Both the position numbers and the translations under genes were made by a program. The notes beneath the pieces are model-generated. The model was not told where the DNA came from, searched no databases, and worked only from the letters and a program-made list of their open reading frames with translations. Of a stretch of DNA of 64,000 bases, positions 12,506 to 25,629 are shown piece by piece. The stretch lies in NCBI GenBank assembly GCA_036583965.1, contig JAZBQD010000015.1, positions 67,426,830 through 67,490,829 on the forward strand, written 5' to 3'. Source of the stretch: Prunella strophiata. Its lineage: Eukaryota > Chordata > Aves > Passeriformes > Prunellidae. Each line of letters starts with the position of its first letter. Position 1 is the first letter of the stretch.

Positions 12506-15250
12506 GAAGTCTAAACAAATGGCTTCAAAGGAGAGTTTGAATAATGCAGTGCAAACAAGACCTAAGGCCATACTTTACAGAAAAAGAAGAGAAAAAATAC
12601 TTGAGCACCTCATTACTTTGCTGAATGCAATCCATCCTTTTACAGAGGAAAACTGGGGTCATGTGTAAGGATGGCCAAGTAATAAAAACACAACACTGAA
12701 TTAACACTGCAAAGGTGACTTTTTCTGCATGTCTGTCATTTGCTTTTATTTTCTGGCACCAGGGGTGTTTTTAAGATGGCATAGGTGTGGAATATGCATG
12801 CAAGGTAATATGAAAATGAAATTAATTGTGCTCACAATTATTATTATCCTCAATAACTTAAAAAAAATTGTAACCTCACTTTTTTTTTTTTTTCTTGTTA
12901 ATTCTATCCAAAGACAAGATAATATTTTTAACTAAGGATCAAGCTCCTAACAGCCAATTTTAGCAATGACAAATTATATGGTGGCTGCAGGAGCTGGTAG
13001 AATCCTAGAGTCACCTGCTATCACCTGCTATCTGTCAAAAAATTTTTGATGGGTGCACTCTGTTAATTTCAGAGCCACGAACAAAGAATCTTCTCCTTAT
13101 GTTTTCTACAGATTGCCTGATGTTTTCTAGATAAGCCCCTTCTGTAGCCTCAGAATGCACTTTGAAAAAGAAATTAGGACACCCATAGCAAAACAATCAC
13201 TGCCTGTTCATCCAAAGGATGGTGCCATACAAAAACAGATGCTTTGAGCAAGTGAATCAGAAACAGGGAAAAAGACCTCAGAGAGAAAGGTGTGATGTAG
13301 CATCCCATGTACATGGGATTTAGGATAAATTTCTCAGTTATGTCATCTTGATGGAAACATTTTTAATCTTTTTTTCCAAGGAGAGTGAGAAATAGCCTTT
13401 ACATTTTTTTTTTTTTAATTTTAGTGGACTTTTGTTCAAGTGTGAGCCAACAGGTTTCCAGAGATAAACCACTGAATTTCCCTCATGTATCACATTGTGT
13501 ATTGTTTATCTATAAAATGGGAGTAGAAAAGTCAGATACCTACCGAAAAAAAAGGAAAAAAAAAAGGAAGAAATGGAAATCATTGAATAGTCATCAGCCA
13601 TGTATTTTTCTGATTTTCCTTATGAAAACATATAGTTCCATCTAAATTTTGTGGATGATTCTAGCCTTTGCTTCAGTGTCTTTTTTTCTTTTCATCTTCA
13701 TGCTTTTTGAGTCCTGATCCCTGTAAAACCTTCCTAATATTTTAAAACAGAAATGAACAATCCTTTTTCTTTTATATCCTTTGGGAGAGACAGATTGATT
13801 CTTTTTTGAAGCTAAGGGGTAGGGGTTATTAGATTTACATGTGTGAAGAATTGATGAAAGAAAGCTCAGCTGAAAGAAATGAATTTTGTATTTAGTGTCA
13901 GCTGAAAGAAATGAATTTTGTATTTAGTGCTGAAAGCAATAAAAGGTCATTTCTCAGCCAAGCACCTGTGCAAATTCTGTGATCCATATTCACAAACCTC
14001 CTCCTGCAGCACAGCAAATTTATTGGTTCTAGTGAGAAAACATTATTGCTGGGATCTTGCGGTCACTGTGAGAACTGATGTCTGGGAAATAGATCTGATC
14101 TCACAAAGCTCTCCAATGACCAGCCTTAAAAAACTGGGAACAGACTGAATTCCAGATGCTGGAATTACATGTTTATGGAAGCAGTATGAGATAAAACAAT
14201 TGATGCTGATTAAGGATACACACTGGTTTCTTCCCAAGGTTTGTCATCTACAGCCTTTTTTTGTGTGCTTTATTTCTTTTGAGCTTGAAATTTGACATAT
14301 AAGTTCTTAAGAGAGAAGTTTATACCGAGTAATTGTGTCTCCTTTTTGACTGTAAAGAGAAAAGGAAGCGTAATTGCCTTATGTAGCTTTCTTATCTAAT
14401 CTCATTTGTATCACAATTAGTGGTACTGGTTAGAAATTAAGTAGCTGGAAGAACAAAGTCCTAGGGTCTCAGCTGTAGATTGCATCAGTCCAAGAAAAAC
14501 TTGCTGCACTTTATCACATTAAGGAGGGTTGCAAAGCAGACTATATACATATAACTTAAGGGTTTTTGGCTACAGTGAGCTACTGATTTGCCATAGTTCT
14601 TGGCAGTGATATATATCAAAGTCCTTTTAATGTACAGAGGTATAGTTCAAAATGAACAAAAGCCAGTGTACAGTGCACTGAGGTCCCAAATTTGAGGAAT
14701 CTACAAAAACATGCATTGAGACTTGAATTGCAGTGTTGCCCAGAGTTTCAGAAATAGCTGCATATGGACATGCACAGCACTCATATCCTTTATCCCTCTT
14801 TAGCTGGCCATGGTGCTAAACATGCAGGAACAAACAGGCAAGAGTAATAAACAGTCTTAACTCCAGTAAAACTACTATAGCAGAGTGATTTTGCCTGATA
14901 CAAGTTCTAAGAATGAATTGCAAATTACAGATAGGTGAGTAGGTAAGTAGATGGTTGTTTATTGAAATAATATGTGCTACTGCCTGAAAAAAAAAGCTTC
15001 AGAAACTAATGTTATTAAGTACACAGAAAAAGTGTCAGTCCTCTTGGTAAGGAAGGTTATGCTTGAGAAGTATCTCCCTGTGTATATTCATAATAGTGTT
15101 GGTACTTCAGAAAAAGACTGTTGAAGTGATTGAGAGTAATGTTAGTATAAATTCACATCCCACATTTTTGTTCTTATAAATATCTAACTTGAAATTCAAA
15201 TTTACAATATTCACTCATTCCCTACTTCTCAGAGACAGAGACTACCTTTT
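12506..15250. other. Unique AT-rich DNA, no gene recognised
   Basis: It contains short T tracts (12880-12894, 13406-13418), a duplicated 10-mer TCACCTGCTA near 13010-13031 and the 32-bp tandem duplication listed separately. No coding sequence or repeat family was recognised. Confidence 0.5.
13866..13946. repeat. 32-bp tandem duplication, about 2.5 copies
   Basis: The 32-bp unit beginning TCAGCTGAAAGAAATGAATT occurs at 13866-13897 and again, identically, at 13898-13929. A partial third copy (CTGAAAGCAAT) follows. Identity of the two complete units implies a recent duplication, possibly polymorphic. Confidence 0.9.
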
Positions 15251-15743
15251 GTCCATTTCTGGGCCCCTCAGTTTGGGAAGGGTGTTGACACGCTTGAGCA
15301 CGTTCAGAGGAGGCAACAAGGCTGGTGAGGGGGCTTGGAGCACAAGCCCTGTGAGGAATGACTGAGGGAGCTGGGGTTGTTTAGCCTGGAGAAAAGGAGA
15401 CTGAGAGTGATCTTATCACTCTGTACAGCTTCCTGAAAGGTGGCTGTAGTCAGATGGGGGTTGGTCTCTTTCAGCAGGCAGCAACTGACAGAATGAGAGG
15501 ACAGAGTCTTGAGCTGTACCAAGGGAAATATAGGTTGGGTATTAGGAAAAAGTTTTGTACAGAAAGAGTGATAAAGTACTGGAATGGTCTGCCTGGGGAG
15601 GTGGTATAGTCAACATCCCTGGATGTGTTTTAAAAAAAGACTGGATAAGGCACTTGATGCCAGTAGTTTAGTTGAGGTGCTAGGACATGGGTTGGAATAG
15701 ATGAACTTGAAGGTCTCTTCTGACCCTGTGATTCTGTCATTGA
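15251..15743 (+). mobile_element. CR1 LINE 3' end, about 490 bp
   Basis: This is the best preserved plus-strand CR1. It has TCCATTTCTGGGCCCCTCAG near the start, then the GGCAACAAGGCTGGTGAGGG segment, the GTTTAGCCTGGAGAAAAGGA motif at 15376-15399, GTCTGCCTGGGGAGGTGG and GGGTTGGAATAGATGAACTT. It ends CCTGTGATTCTGTCATTG, a worn octamer tail. It covers the final codons of the reverse-transcriptase frame plus the 3' UTR and is 5'-truncated in the usual CR1 manner. Target duplications are not expected for CR1. Frames read through it carry stops, so it encodes nothing now. Confidence 0.95.
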
Positions 15744-16565
15744 CTGACAGCGAACTTGAGCTCCCCACTTTTATTCTTCTGAATAAATCTGACATTCAAG
15801 AGCAAAATTAGTGGGATAAATATTCTTTATTGTCTCAACATGATTCCCTGATTGCTTTTTTTGGTTTTGGGGGGTTTTGTTTACTTTTATTTGTTTAATG
15901 TTTGTGTATGTGTGAGAGAGAGAGTCAAAAGATTAATTTTTATAACTGCCTATAGAATCCTAAGATTCTGCTCTTCCTCTCTTCTACATCATCATCAGTA
16001 ATAAATATTCTGCAGCTGTAATTTATCTGTCAGGTTTGGTGGTAATGTATGAACCAGAGTGAAATCCCATGCAGTCTTTGAGAACTGTCTTGGGTTTGCA
16101 GTGCTAATATTATGAAACCTTTGTTTTATTCAGTAAAATAAGCAGATATCCATCATGTACATATGGGGAATAGATCTACTGGGTATGAATGTGGGAGTTT
16201 TACAAACATTTTTCAAGCTGTAACTGTGTTTTAAAGCTTTGAAAGTGGTGACACAGCTAGTTTGACAGCATCACCACTTTAAACCTTTTAACATCACTGC
16301 AGGATATATTAACACACCTAGCTTTGCCATAAAGGAGAGGATCACACTCAAACCCTGAAGTAATATAGTAAGTGCTTCAACAAACATCGTCAGCAGCTAG
16401 CCACCAACCCACCCTCTGCCTGGGGTAAGCATTTCTTGCAAGTGAACTTCACTTCTACTTAAGAAAGCAATTGATTATGAAAGAAGGAGAGTTTTATACA
16501 CTGATGGTGCACTTGAAAATATATTTAGAGTAAAAATTTGATTTTTTAATGATGTAACATACATA

Positions 16566-16581
16566 CCCCCCCCCCCCCCCC
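16566..16581. repeat. Poly-C tract (16)
   Basis: Uninterrupted run of 16 C on the plus strand. Long C/G homopolymers are much rarer than A/T ones in vertebrate DNA. They can form i-motif or quadruplex structures and are slippage-prone, so the exact count may be an assembly estimate. Confidence 0.9.
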
Positions 16582-17623
16582 AATTACTCTTACAGTTCAC
16601 AAGCATACTATGATTCAGCATATTTTGTCATAACAATAATATGTAATATGACATGCTTTGGCTTAATATTTTTAGCCTTAGATTTTCTAGATTAATTCTT
16701 CAGAGTAAAGAGCCAACATTTTCTCCTGCCTAGTATAAGCAGGTGTTCATGTGTGTACTTATGCATGGTACATACATTTCAATTTGCTTTGAAAAAAATG
16801 AGCCTTGCATGCATTTGTGACTTAATTATGTTTTGAATGTAATAGTTCTCTGGAAAATGTCATTCCACTCAACATATTTTCAAGAATTCATCTAAAGACA
16901 CAAGCCATTTAAATTTCTGTCCAGTAAATATCTGCTTCGTACTTGTATATGGATGAGACTAAGATTCACCTTAATAAGCTTTGCAAAAATGTGTTTTCAT
17001 AACAATACAATTTTAAAAATTTCTGGCAAAATAGTAGTGAATTTTATTTCACTGAATCTCCATGTATGCTTAAAATCACAGGATCTGCTTAGAGGGTGCC
17101 AAGAATATACACTTTGGAATCAGTCCTATTACTAGAACTTAAGCACTGCTGGTGAAATAAGAACTGGGCATATGGTGATTATGCAGAGCTGTAGTGAAAA
17201 ACCACAATGAGTACAACATTTTTGTGCTGTTACTACTTTAACTCTTCATGACTCTAAAAACAGCAAGAGCCATCACCACTTTAGGTCAATATATCATAGG
17301 AAATAAACAATACTAACCAAAATCTTAGTAGTTTCTTACAGTGAAATATTGAATGTTGGTAGGCACCAACAATATAATTATTTTCCTCACTGAATCTGAC
17401 ATAAAACCTAGAAGGATTCCTAAAGACTGTTAGCTCCAGCAATTATGTCCAAGGAGTATAGTGATGTATTGTATCCTAATTTTTTTTCCCAGCTTATTCT
17501 GCTTCTCTATTCAGAAATGGCATTGCACAACATTCTCAGGCAAGCTATTCTGTTTCCCATTCTTTATTGTGAAAATTTAATGTGATTACATAAATATATA
17601 TTCTAATATAAATATAAATACAA

Positions 17624-17692
17624 ATATATATATATATATATATATATAATTATTTATTTATTTATTTATTTATGTATTTATTTATTTATTTA
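17624..17692. repeat. Compound microsatellite (AT)n(TTTA)n
   Basis: About 12 AT dinucleotides (17624-17648) run directly into about ten TTTA tetramers up to 17692, with one imperfect unit (TGTA) near 17674. The sequence just upstream (17590-17623) is also AT-only and degenerate. Confidence 0.9.
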
Positions 17693-20193
17693 AATTTAAT
17701 TCCTCCTTTGAATGAGCTCTGCTCTGTTTTGTTCTATGCCTCGTGGCAGTAAGAAGGAGTTCTGTGGTTATTGTGTTAAGATTTAATCAGACTAACAGTA
17801 TAATTCTTGGGTATGCTCCTTTTGCCTGGAGAAGATTTTGAGTCTAATTAGCCAGTAAAATTAAAACACCCTCTGTAACTTGGTGCAATAAATTGATAAT
17901 AAAATACATATAAGGCTAGGTATTTCCAACTTCTAAGTGGTTTCAAAATATACTTCTCACCAATATTTTTATTTTCATCTTTCATTTGTTAATGAAAAGC
18001 AAGGAAAATTTATTGGTTACTTAAAGTAAGCTAGTGAAAGCAAACAAAAAAGTCTTTTGCTTGTGAAAAGTTTTTCAGCCAAAGATCTGAGCCACTTTTT
18101 CAGAAGCACAAAATTGAAATTTAAAGATCTAATCACTGCAAGAATGCAAAGTGTTTTTTGTTCATGTATATAAAGTATTTTATTTCATGGTTAATTATAA
18201 ATCAAGGCTGTGCCCACACTTACTAATTGCAGTGTTCTCTTGTTGGTCCTGTTTGGAAAGGATGCTGATTGCTTTAGCACATACAGGATCCAGATTAATT
18301 TATTTCTTGAAGGGAGAGCTGAGTAGAATTATCAATTATCTTTTTGTAAATATTTGGTATATTACACCTTCACTTTTAACTTTGAAATTGCTGTTTGTTA
18401 TTTATCTTTGAGTTTGGAAGCCTCCCTTCCTGAAGTAAAAATATGACAGATGAGCAGTGTCACACTCAATTGAATGATAATTTTTTGGGTGTTTTGTGAA
18501 TGGGGAAACTATAAGACTGCTTCTTAGCTCTGCTGCTAAGGAGGCTGGAAAGGGGGAAATATAATGTCAGATAGGTTGACTGTTTTCCTTTCCTGTTGCA
18601 TTATGCTGTACATTAGAGCAGAGCTTTGTCTAGTAAATATTCCCATAGCATTACAGTAAACAATCATACTCTGATTTCAGCATCTGGTGATTTAACTTTT
18701 TGAGACATGCTCTTGTAAGAATTAAATGATTGCAGGAAAGTTTGAGAGAAAAGAGTGTCAGGAACATAGGAAAAGAGCAACCTTTCCAGGTATACTTATA
18801 TGGGTAGACTGTGGTGGTGTATATGGCAGATAAAGACTCACTGTGCTTATTTTTTGTTGCTACTGATCAAAATACTGAAGCAGTGTGATTACTTCAATCC
18901 CTGCAACGTGGTATTAGCTACTTCAAAGCTATACTCTTTTTGTTGTACTGAATGTGCACTGAAGTAAGAGCTTCTGACACAATATAAAAACAAAAGCTGT
19001 GCTAACTTTCATGTGCTAAACACAATGAAACTCATCTCTAACTTCAGAAGACCTCAGTGTAAATGTTCTGTCAAAGCTACAAATTGAAAATCCCTTTATA
19101 ATCACTACAAACAGAATATAATTTAAATATTTGCTTTAAGATGAATTATGTCTTTGACTCCATTGATCATGGACTGATTTTTATTGCTTCCAAAGGAAGC
19201 TTAAGGTAAGTAGTTCAGATATAGGTTTCTGGTTGAATATTTCTACATTAATCAGATAGCCCATTACACTCAAAATATTGTATTGACAAAACAGAAACAT
19301 ACCTTACATGCAAAGCTACAAATTCATCTCTAGTGTCAACGAAATCTTAAAAGCCTAATGAAATAAATGTTAGTACAGATCTAGTTAGTTTATGAAAAAC
19401 AAAAGAGAAAGAAAATAAACTATTACAGAAAAAGGCTTAACAAAAATAAATAAGTACAATACAATTCAAAAACTTATATGCACTTTTCTAATACATATTT
19501 CATTTCTCTGCTCTTACACTAATCCATCCAGAGCCCTCTGAATCCTAAGGTAAGCAACTTCAGTCTGACTGGAGGTGGAAGGGGGATTTATTTAAAAGGA
19601 TCTGACAGTGTCCCAAACTGTTCACCAGGAAGACAGTGATGATCATTTTTTTTTCCCCCAGAAAAAAAAGTGAAATCAATAACAATGGTGTCCTTTTCCT
19701 CCCTATAGGGTCTACATGGGGCTAATTGGTAACATGCTTTACACCCTTGCCTTCCTTGGTCTACAATTCCATGTCACACTGAAATTTCCTGTATACAGTA
19801 TGGGTTAGATATGTTCAGTACTTATTTGCTGTTCTTTTTGTTACACTTAGATTTGTTTTACTCAACTCCCATGGTTGTATTTCTTTGCCTGCCCTTTAGT
19901 GAGCTGTTTCTAACTCTGGAGTCTTCAATGTCAACCTCTGTCTTACCATCCCATGCCTGCTCTCTCCTTCATTTTATCCTTCATCCTCCACTTCAACAGC
20001 TCTGCTGTCGTACTAGGTCTGTGTTTCTCTACATTGCATCATTATGCTGCTAGTTTTGATAATCTAGTTTACCCAGAACAGCTGTTTGTTACTACTGTAT
20101 ATATTAAAAAAATATGGTTATACCATAGAAAAGTAGGAAATAAAATTAGACATATGTATATGGTCATTGGAGAAATTTCTGTAGCAGCTAAAT

Positions 20194-20409
20194 ATGCCAA
20201 AACAAAGCTCCAGTAAACAAAGCCCAAGTTTGGACAAAGCATGGCTGATGGATCTCAGCCCTGAGGACATTGAGCATCAATGGCCAGCTCAAAGACATGG
20301 CAGAACTACTTTCCTTGGCTATAGTATGCAAGACTTCCCAGAAATGCTTGTGGAGGCAATAGCAGAAGGACCACAATCATTAGAAGAAGGACAACATTTT
20401 TCTACCTAA
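20194..20409 (+). other. Unassigned 71-codon open frame, GC-richer island
   Basis: An ATG-to-stop frame of 71 codons whose composition is visibly less AT-rich than its flanks. It contains hydrophilic sequence such as LDKAWLMDLSPEDIEHQW, ending in an acidic SLEEGQHFST. No family is recognised and no splice or promoter signals clearly frame it. It could be a remnant of an old transposon or retrocopy, or chance. Confidence that it is a gene is low. Confidence 0.15.
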
Positions 20410-20914
20410 GCCACTAGGATTTGTAATGAGGATGTTAATATTCTGTCTGTAATTTTCAGAAATGGATTTTCCTACTGTATAAAGAGTATGAGTAGTTTGC
20501 AATGAGATGTTAAACTATGAGAAACTGATGGGGATTTCTATTTTCTTCTCTAGTTGCTGAGATTCTCATTGCACAGATTGAACATTATTAGCTCCATTAA
20601 GCTATGCTACCCTGCAACCAAGACACCATGACTATTGCCAATAGCTTGAATATGAAGCAACGCAAAAAAAAAGGACCTGTAAAGGTGTGATGAAAAGATG
20701 TAGGAAATGTGGGTGCCAAGTTCATAAAGTTCAATATAAGCCCAGTTGAAATCTTTAAAAGTTCTTTAGCTAATTTAAACATGGATCAACCCCATATATA
20801 ATTGGGGAAAAAAAATTCCTCTGAGCTCTAAAGAGAAAAACACTTTATTGTGACAGGCAATTATAAGGTGAGCTTCAGAAAGGATTCATGTAAAAGGGGG
20901 AAAATGAGATTTTT

Positions 20915-20958
20915 TTCAAGAACCTTTTCCAACTAGATTGATTCAGTGAGATTGATTC
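20915..20958 (+). mobile_element. Possible CR1 3' tail, very short
   Basis: An ACCTTTTCCAACTAGATTGA motif followed by a repeated 'ATTGATTC(AGTGAG)' pattern resembles the last 40 bases of CR1 (the 'cttttccaacc' block plus octamers). Sequence further upstream does not clearly continue the element, so it could be a fortuitous match. Confidence 0.35.
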
Positions 20959-21299
20959 AAAGGAGATTTCTGTTGAGATACTTTCTTTTCTTTTTTTTTT
21001 TCCCCAGAATCTGCATGAGCAGGATTTTGTGGAAAAAAGGAGTCCCAAATGACTGCAGAAGGGAAAGAGTTAGAGTGGACATTTATGGATGAAGAGAGGG
21101 TGTAGCAAGAGGATAGCAAAAACCATTGAACTGCTGCAGTGTGTGCTATCATTAAAAGGACAGAAGACCCTTTTAGCATGTTCCTGACCTGCTCAGCAAG
21201 GATATTGCACAGCAAGAGGTAGTGCATTGCAGCCAGCAGCTGAACGAGGCTGACACACAGCAGCTGCTGCAGGATGCTGGCAGCTGTGGGTGGGTCCAC
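20943..21299 (-). other. Unassigned 118-codon open frame
   Basis: This minus-strand frame begins MDPPTAASILQQLLCVSLVQ and has a long hydrophobic N-terminal half that could pass for a membrane segment. A Ser-rich and then Lys-rich tail follows, derived from a T/C tract. The first 60 codons lie in a locally GC-richer patch (21160-21300). No family is recognised and there is no splice framing. It may be an unclassified repeat or chance. Confidence 0.15.
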
Positions 21300-24200
21300 T
21301 GATCCATTGGCACAACGTAAAATTCAGAGGATGTTTGTCAAAATTTCATTCATAATCAATTAAAAAAAAAAATCTCATCTCCTTATGACACACAATGGAA
21401 GGCTTTAGAAAATCATTAAAATATTCAAAATTGGGAAGATTGGTCTTTATGCCGTGGTAAATCAGATGTCAAGTAGTGTATTTTGATTTTACAGAAAGAA
21501 AGCAACATGCAGCTTGAACTACCATGCTACTCAACCCTCTCGTGTCTTCAAGGTGGTTTTAGGGCTTTTCTAAAGATCTTGATGTATTTGTGGAGGAACA
21601 ATTACTAGAAACTGGCAGAATTTAGAAACATGTAGGGGTAAAAAAAGAAGCACCAAATTAGAGTGATGCTTCTACCAGCCACCTATGTAAGCAATTATGC
21701 AAAAAGCACCTGAAGCAATTTAAACCCTTCAATTGAAGTTCTTATCTACTGTCTAGCTAAAACAACTGCAGTCACATAAATGGGTTTCTTTGCCACATTT
21801 GGTATGATTTCTACCCCAAATGAAATCCAATTTGAGTCAGAAAGAGGTGATGCTCTTTTTAAAACGTGATGGATTTTTCTTTGGTATTTTTTTTTTTTAA
21901 TTTAATAAACCCAGTTAATATTCAAAAAATAAATAAATAAATTACTAAACTGTACTTGTTAATAAAATACAGGACAGCATAAATCTTGGTCATTCACTCT
22001 ACAGACTTGATACAGAAAAGAAAGGTAATTTTACCAATCATCTTCCCCATTTTCATTAGATTTTCATGTGTCATTATGAAGAACGTGCAATCCTGACCAA
22101 TTCTCTATAAAGACAGCTTTTCCAAATAAAAGAAATTTATTCAATCCTTATGAAAATGTTTAAATATTAAAATTATCAAATTTGCAAGTAAATTAGTGTC
22201 CTGCACATTTCTTACATTAAAATTTAAGTTAAAGGGTAATAAACGAACACATACAGGTTTAATGAATTTTGTTAAATCTCACTGCAATGGCAATGCCTTG
22301 GCTCAGTTACAGTTAAATCTGTGAACAGACATTATGTTAATGAAATAATTAGAACTCTGTTCTTTTAAATGTTACTTGAAAAGCTGTTCCACAAAGTTCT
22401 TCGCATTTTGAGAATAAGATAAAGACTGGAAATATTCACCCTCAGACATAAAGGACTGTGAAGGAGATAATGCAAGGGACAGATATCAAAACTCTGTTTA
22501 CTTCTGAAAGTCTAGGTTCAGAGTGCCATTAAGTGGCCAGCAAAAATATTTGGGATGGTTTCATCACAAAGTCGAAATGAAAGATAAATGCAATTTTCAA
22601 ATTAAGGAATTTTTTTTAAATTTTATTTTACACCAACCAGTGTTTGGTTCCCTTCCAAAATAACCTGGTGCTGATACTTTCCATTCTGCCACCTAATTTA
22701 TTCCTTTTATTTTAAGAGTTTAATTATTATTTAAATAAAAGCCCTGTAGCTATGACATCTTTACAATATAGAGTATATACTCCAACTTACCACATTTGTG
22801 TACAAAAATCATGACTGCTTGTCTTTAGAAATGCACAAAAGTTCTACTCAGAAACTTGTACTCAATTTTGACATTTTGCCTCTACACTTCTGAATATTTG
22901 ACTGTCGTGTTCTAATTCCTTCATTGGCAACAAGGACTAAAAAATTCCTGATTTTGCAGTCAGACACACAAGCAGAACTCTTTCTCATTAAAGTAAAGCA
23001 AAAATAATCTTGAGATTTCAAAATTGAACAAGTAACAAAATATTTTCAGTGTTTCCTTCTCATTTTTTCACCAGCTTATGTTAAGCTTAAACAGCTTCTT
23101 TCTGGTCATTCAAACTCAGCCAAGCACCAGAATTGTTCTGTTGAAGGCTCAGAGAAGACATTGTGATATATACTGTGTTTGCACTGAACGTACCATGGGT
23201 AAGACTTGATTATTTCCCTTGAACTGCAAAAATATACATAACATAAAGACATAGCATATATTGTAGTGGTATGTACTTATTAATGTAATTAAGTTATTTA
23301 ACTTTGTTATTGAAGGAAAGCTGCAAAAATCCACACAAGAGACTTGTTTTACAGCTGTATCATTTTTCCACCCCACCCTGAGTTGTTTCTTTAAAAAGGA
23401 AGGCAGGAATCATGACAAGTTATTGTGAGACAATTTGTTCTCTTGAAAGTCTGGATACAATTCTTCATTACTTTGGAGAGTCACAGTATCAGAAATGTTT
23501 TCTTAATGTTTCTTACAGCATGGACAATCTGATCTTTGTCCATTACAGAGTCAATAAACCAGTTTCATGCTTCAACTTATCTTGACTTTCACTAGATGAA
23601 ACTGAAGTTCAATCAGCCATTAAGATTTTTGATTGCAATCTTTTTTACTAATCTTACCCAAACAGAATTTGGAGACCAAACAAATGTAAATATATGTTTA
23701 TCAACTAAAGTACAGGAATTTTAGTCTCTCCTAGGTGCTCCTTCAGTTTTCCTTCACCAGTGTCTGAAATGTATGGACACCTGTCATACTCCTTCATTTT
23801 GGTTTCTCCAAAACCAGAGGGAATTTGCAGCATTGCAAAGGAGCCTGCAATGTGAGTTATGCCCAGTCTGTCCTTGCTCTTTTTTATGCTGCATAGTAGA
23901 GTCTGCCCACCATGGGAGTTTGCTGTGTCTTATGATTTTGAGGACATGAAGTTGTCATCCAACAGGGCAAACCAGGAGGAACTTCAGCCTTGTAGAGGGA
24001 TTGTATGATTGCATCTAAAAAGATATCCATATTTCTTCCTAGGTTGTTGTTTGTCACAGCTGTTTTTTTCTTTTTTTTTTTTTCTTTTTTTTTTCCTACT
24101 AAGCATCCTAATGTCTTATTTCAATAAGACAGGACTGCATTTCCTTCCCAGTTATGTAAAAGAGGACCCACATTTATGAGCTCAGATGAGGATTTAAGAA

Positions 24201-24766
24201 ATTAACTTTTTGCAGTCAGGACTATTTTTTATAGATGGAAATGTGCAGGCTGAAAAGTGTAGCAGCAATATAAAATGCTACGTACAGATAAGCAGGACAA
24301 ACTGATTCTTGTGAGATTCAACAACCTCAGCTGTGCAGTTTCTTCACTCACTGTGGTTGTTACAGGTGAATAACCAATGGCAAAATCTGACCCAGTAGCT
24401 CACCCTTTCTGTAAAACCTATATCTGTATTCTTAATATATGTGTGCTCGCCTTTCTTTTCCTAATGTCTCAGTACAGTATTACATTACAGCTGGGAACAG
24501 AGGATGGTGTGATATTGGCAGCAGCACTCTGTGCAGCCAGCACAGCCGTGGTGAGTCACGGCAACCGCCAATCAATACTGTAAATTACGGTGTTTAACAT
24601 TGCAACCATGCTGTCACATACTCTTCTGTACTTCTGTCAATGTTTATCTCATGCTCCCAAATGCATGAACTCTTCTCTATGACAAAATTCATAGAAACCA
24701 ATGCAAAACATACTGGTATCATTCACTGGATATAAACTCAATAAAAATAAACAAGAAGTAACATAC

Positions 24767-24922
24767 CTGTTTTTTCTTCCTCTGAAACCCTTCTGGAGTG
24801 GTACAAAAACTGCACAAGGAATAGAATTCTCTCAAATTTCTGTGTGTATTTAAACTGTGATATCCTCTTTTGCTCCGCAAAAAGAGGATAGACTGGAAAA
24901 CCATAACTTTGAGCATCTTCAA
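24767..24922 (-). other. Candidate internal exon (156 nt)
   Basis: On the minus strand a pyrimidine-rich tract (about 24930-24970) precedes an AG ending at 24923. A donor of the form AAACAG|GTATGT follows at 24766-24761. The 156 nt between (52 codons) are open in two frames; one reads EDAQSYGFPVYPLFAEQK and onward to VSEEEKT. The tract and AG are separated by A-rich sequence, which weakens the acceptor. No protein family is recognised. It could be a chance pseudo-exon. Confidence 0.2.
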
Positions 24923-25629
24923 CTGATATATTTTCAAAACAGAGTAAAGTAGAGGACAGAGAAGTGGAAAGCTGACATGGTACAAGGCAGCTCTGAGAAG
25001 AGACATGCTGCTCATTGCTCTCAGAAAGATACAATATATACTTCCTGTTAGTGTTTGTTAGTGTGTTTACAGAACCATGTTTAAATAATTATTTAACTTT
25101 CAGTATTGGTTTGCTAGTGCATAGTCAGTTCTAGCACCTGCAGCACTTCTGATATTGATGAATCTACAGATATTCAACTTTTGGGGGTCCCTTATAGTAG
25201 CAAGGTCCAGGTTTTCAAAATTATGAGTTTCCACTAGACAGAGGAATTAATCACAGTAGTATTTTATTGCTGTGGTGTTTAGGCACCTCAGTTTAATTGA
25301 GCCATGGACCCACTTCTAATCCATGCAGAAATTTAAACATGACTGTACTAAAGGTGTTTCTTTGTTAGTTACATCTGATAAATTATTACTAGTTAATACT
25401 TGTTGAGTTCAATTATGGATTTGATACTTGTGTGAAATTTAGATATGCTTAGTACTTAGTTGTTGCAATATGAGATATACTTTATGAGAATTGGACACAG
25501 GAGTAGTAGTTTGAGTCCCATTTCAGAGCACCAATTATTTTTTCAGTAACTAAAGTAACATAATGAAAGAGCCCTCAGTAAATACATCTCTTTCAGGCTG
25601 CTACTCTGGTTCCTTAGGGTAACATCCTG

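Larger units (their letters stand above)
15744..25629. other. Unique AT-rich DNA with simple repeats
   Basis: No established gene. Listed separately are a C16 run, a compound AT/TTTA microsatellite, a weak CR1 tail, two unassigned open-frame islands near 20-21 kb and an exon candidate at 24767-24922. T/G-rich sequence lies at about 15853-15895, a TG/GA microsatellite at 15904-15924, and a T-rich tract interrupted by C at about 24063-24096. The remaining open frames show no recognisable domain. Confidence 0.5.

Noticed and set aside
14920..14960. GTGAGT and GTAAGT close together on the plus strand
   Set aside because: Part of a short GTAGGTGAGTAGGTAAGTAG repetitive patch with no acceptor-bounded open frame upstream.
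19140..19205. Plus-strand frame VFDSIDHGLIFIASKGSLR ending at AAG|GTAAGT, resembling RT motif A or a coding exon
   Set aside because: The resemblance to reverse transcriptase is only a few residues and does not continue, and the upstream acceptor lacks a pyrimidine tract.
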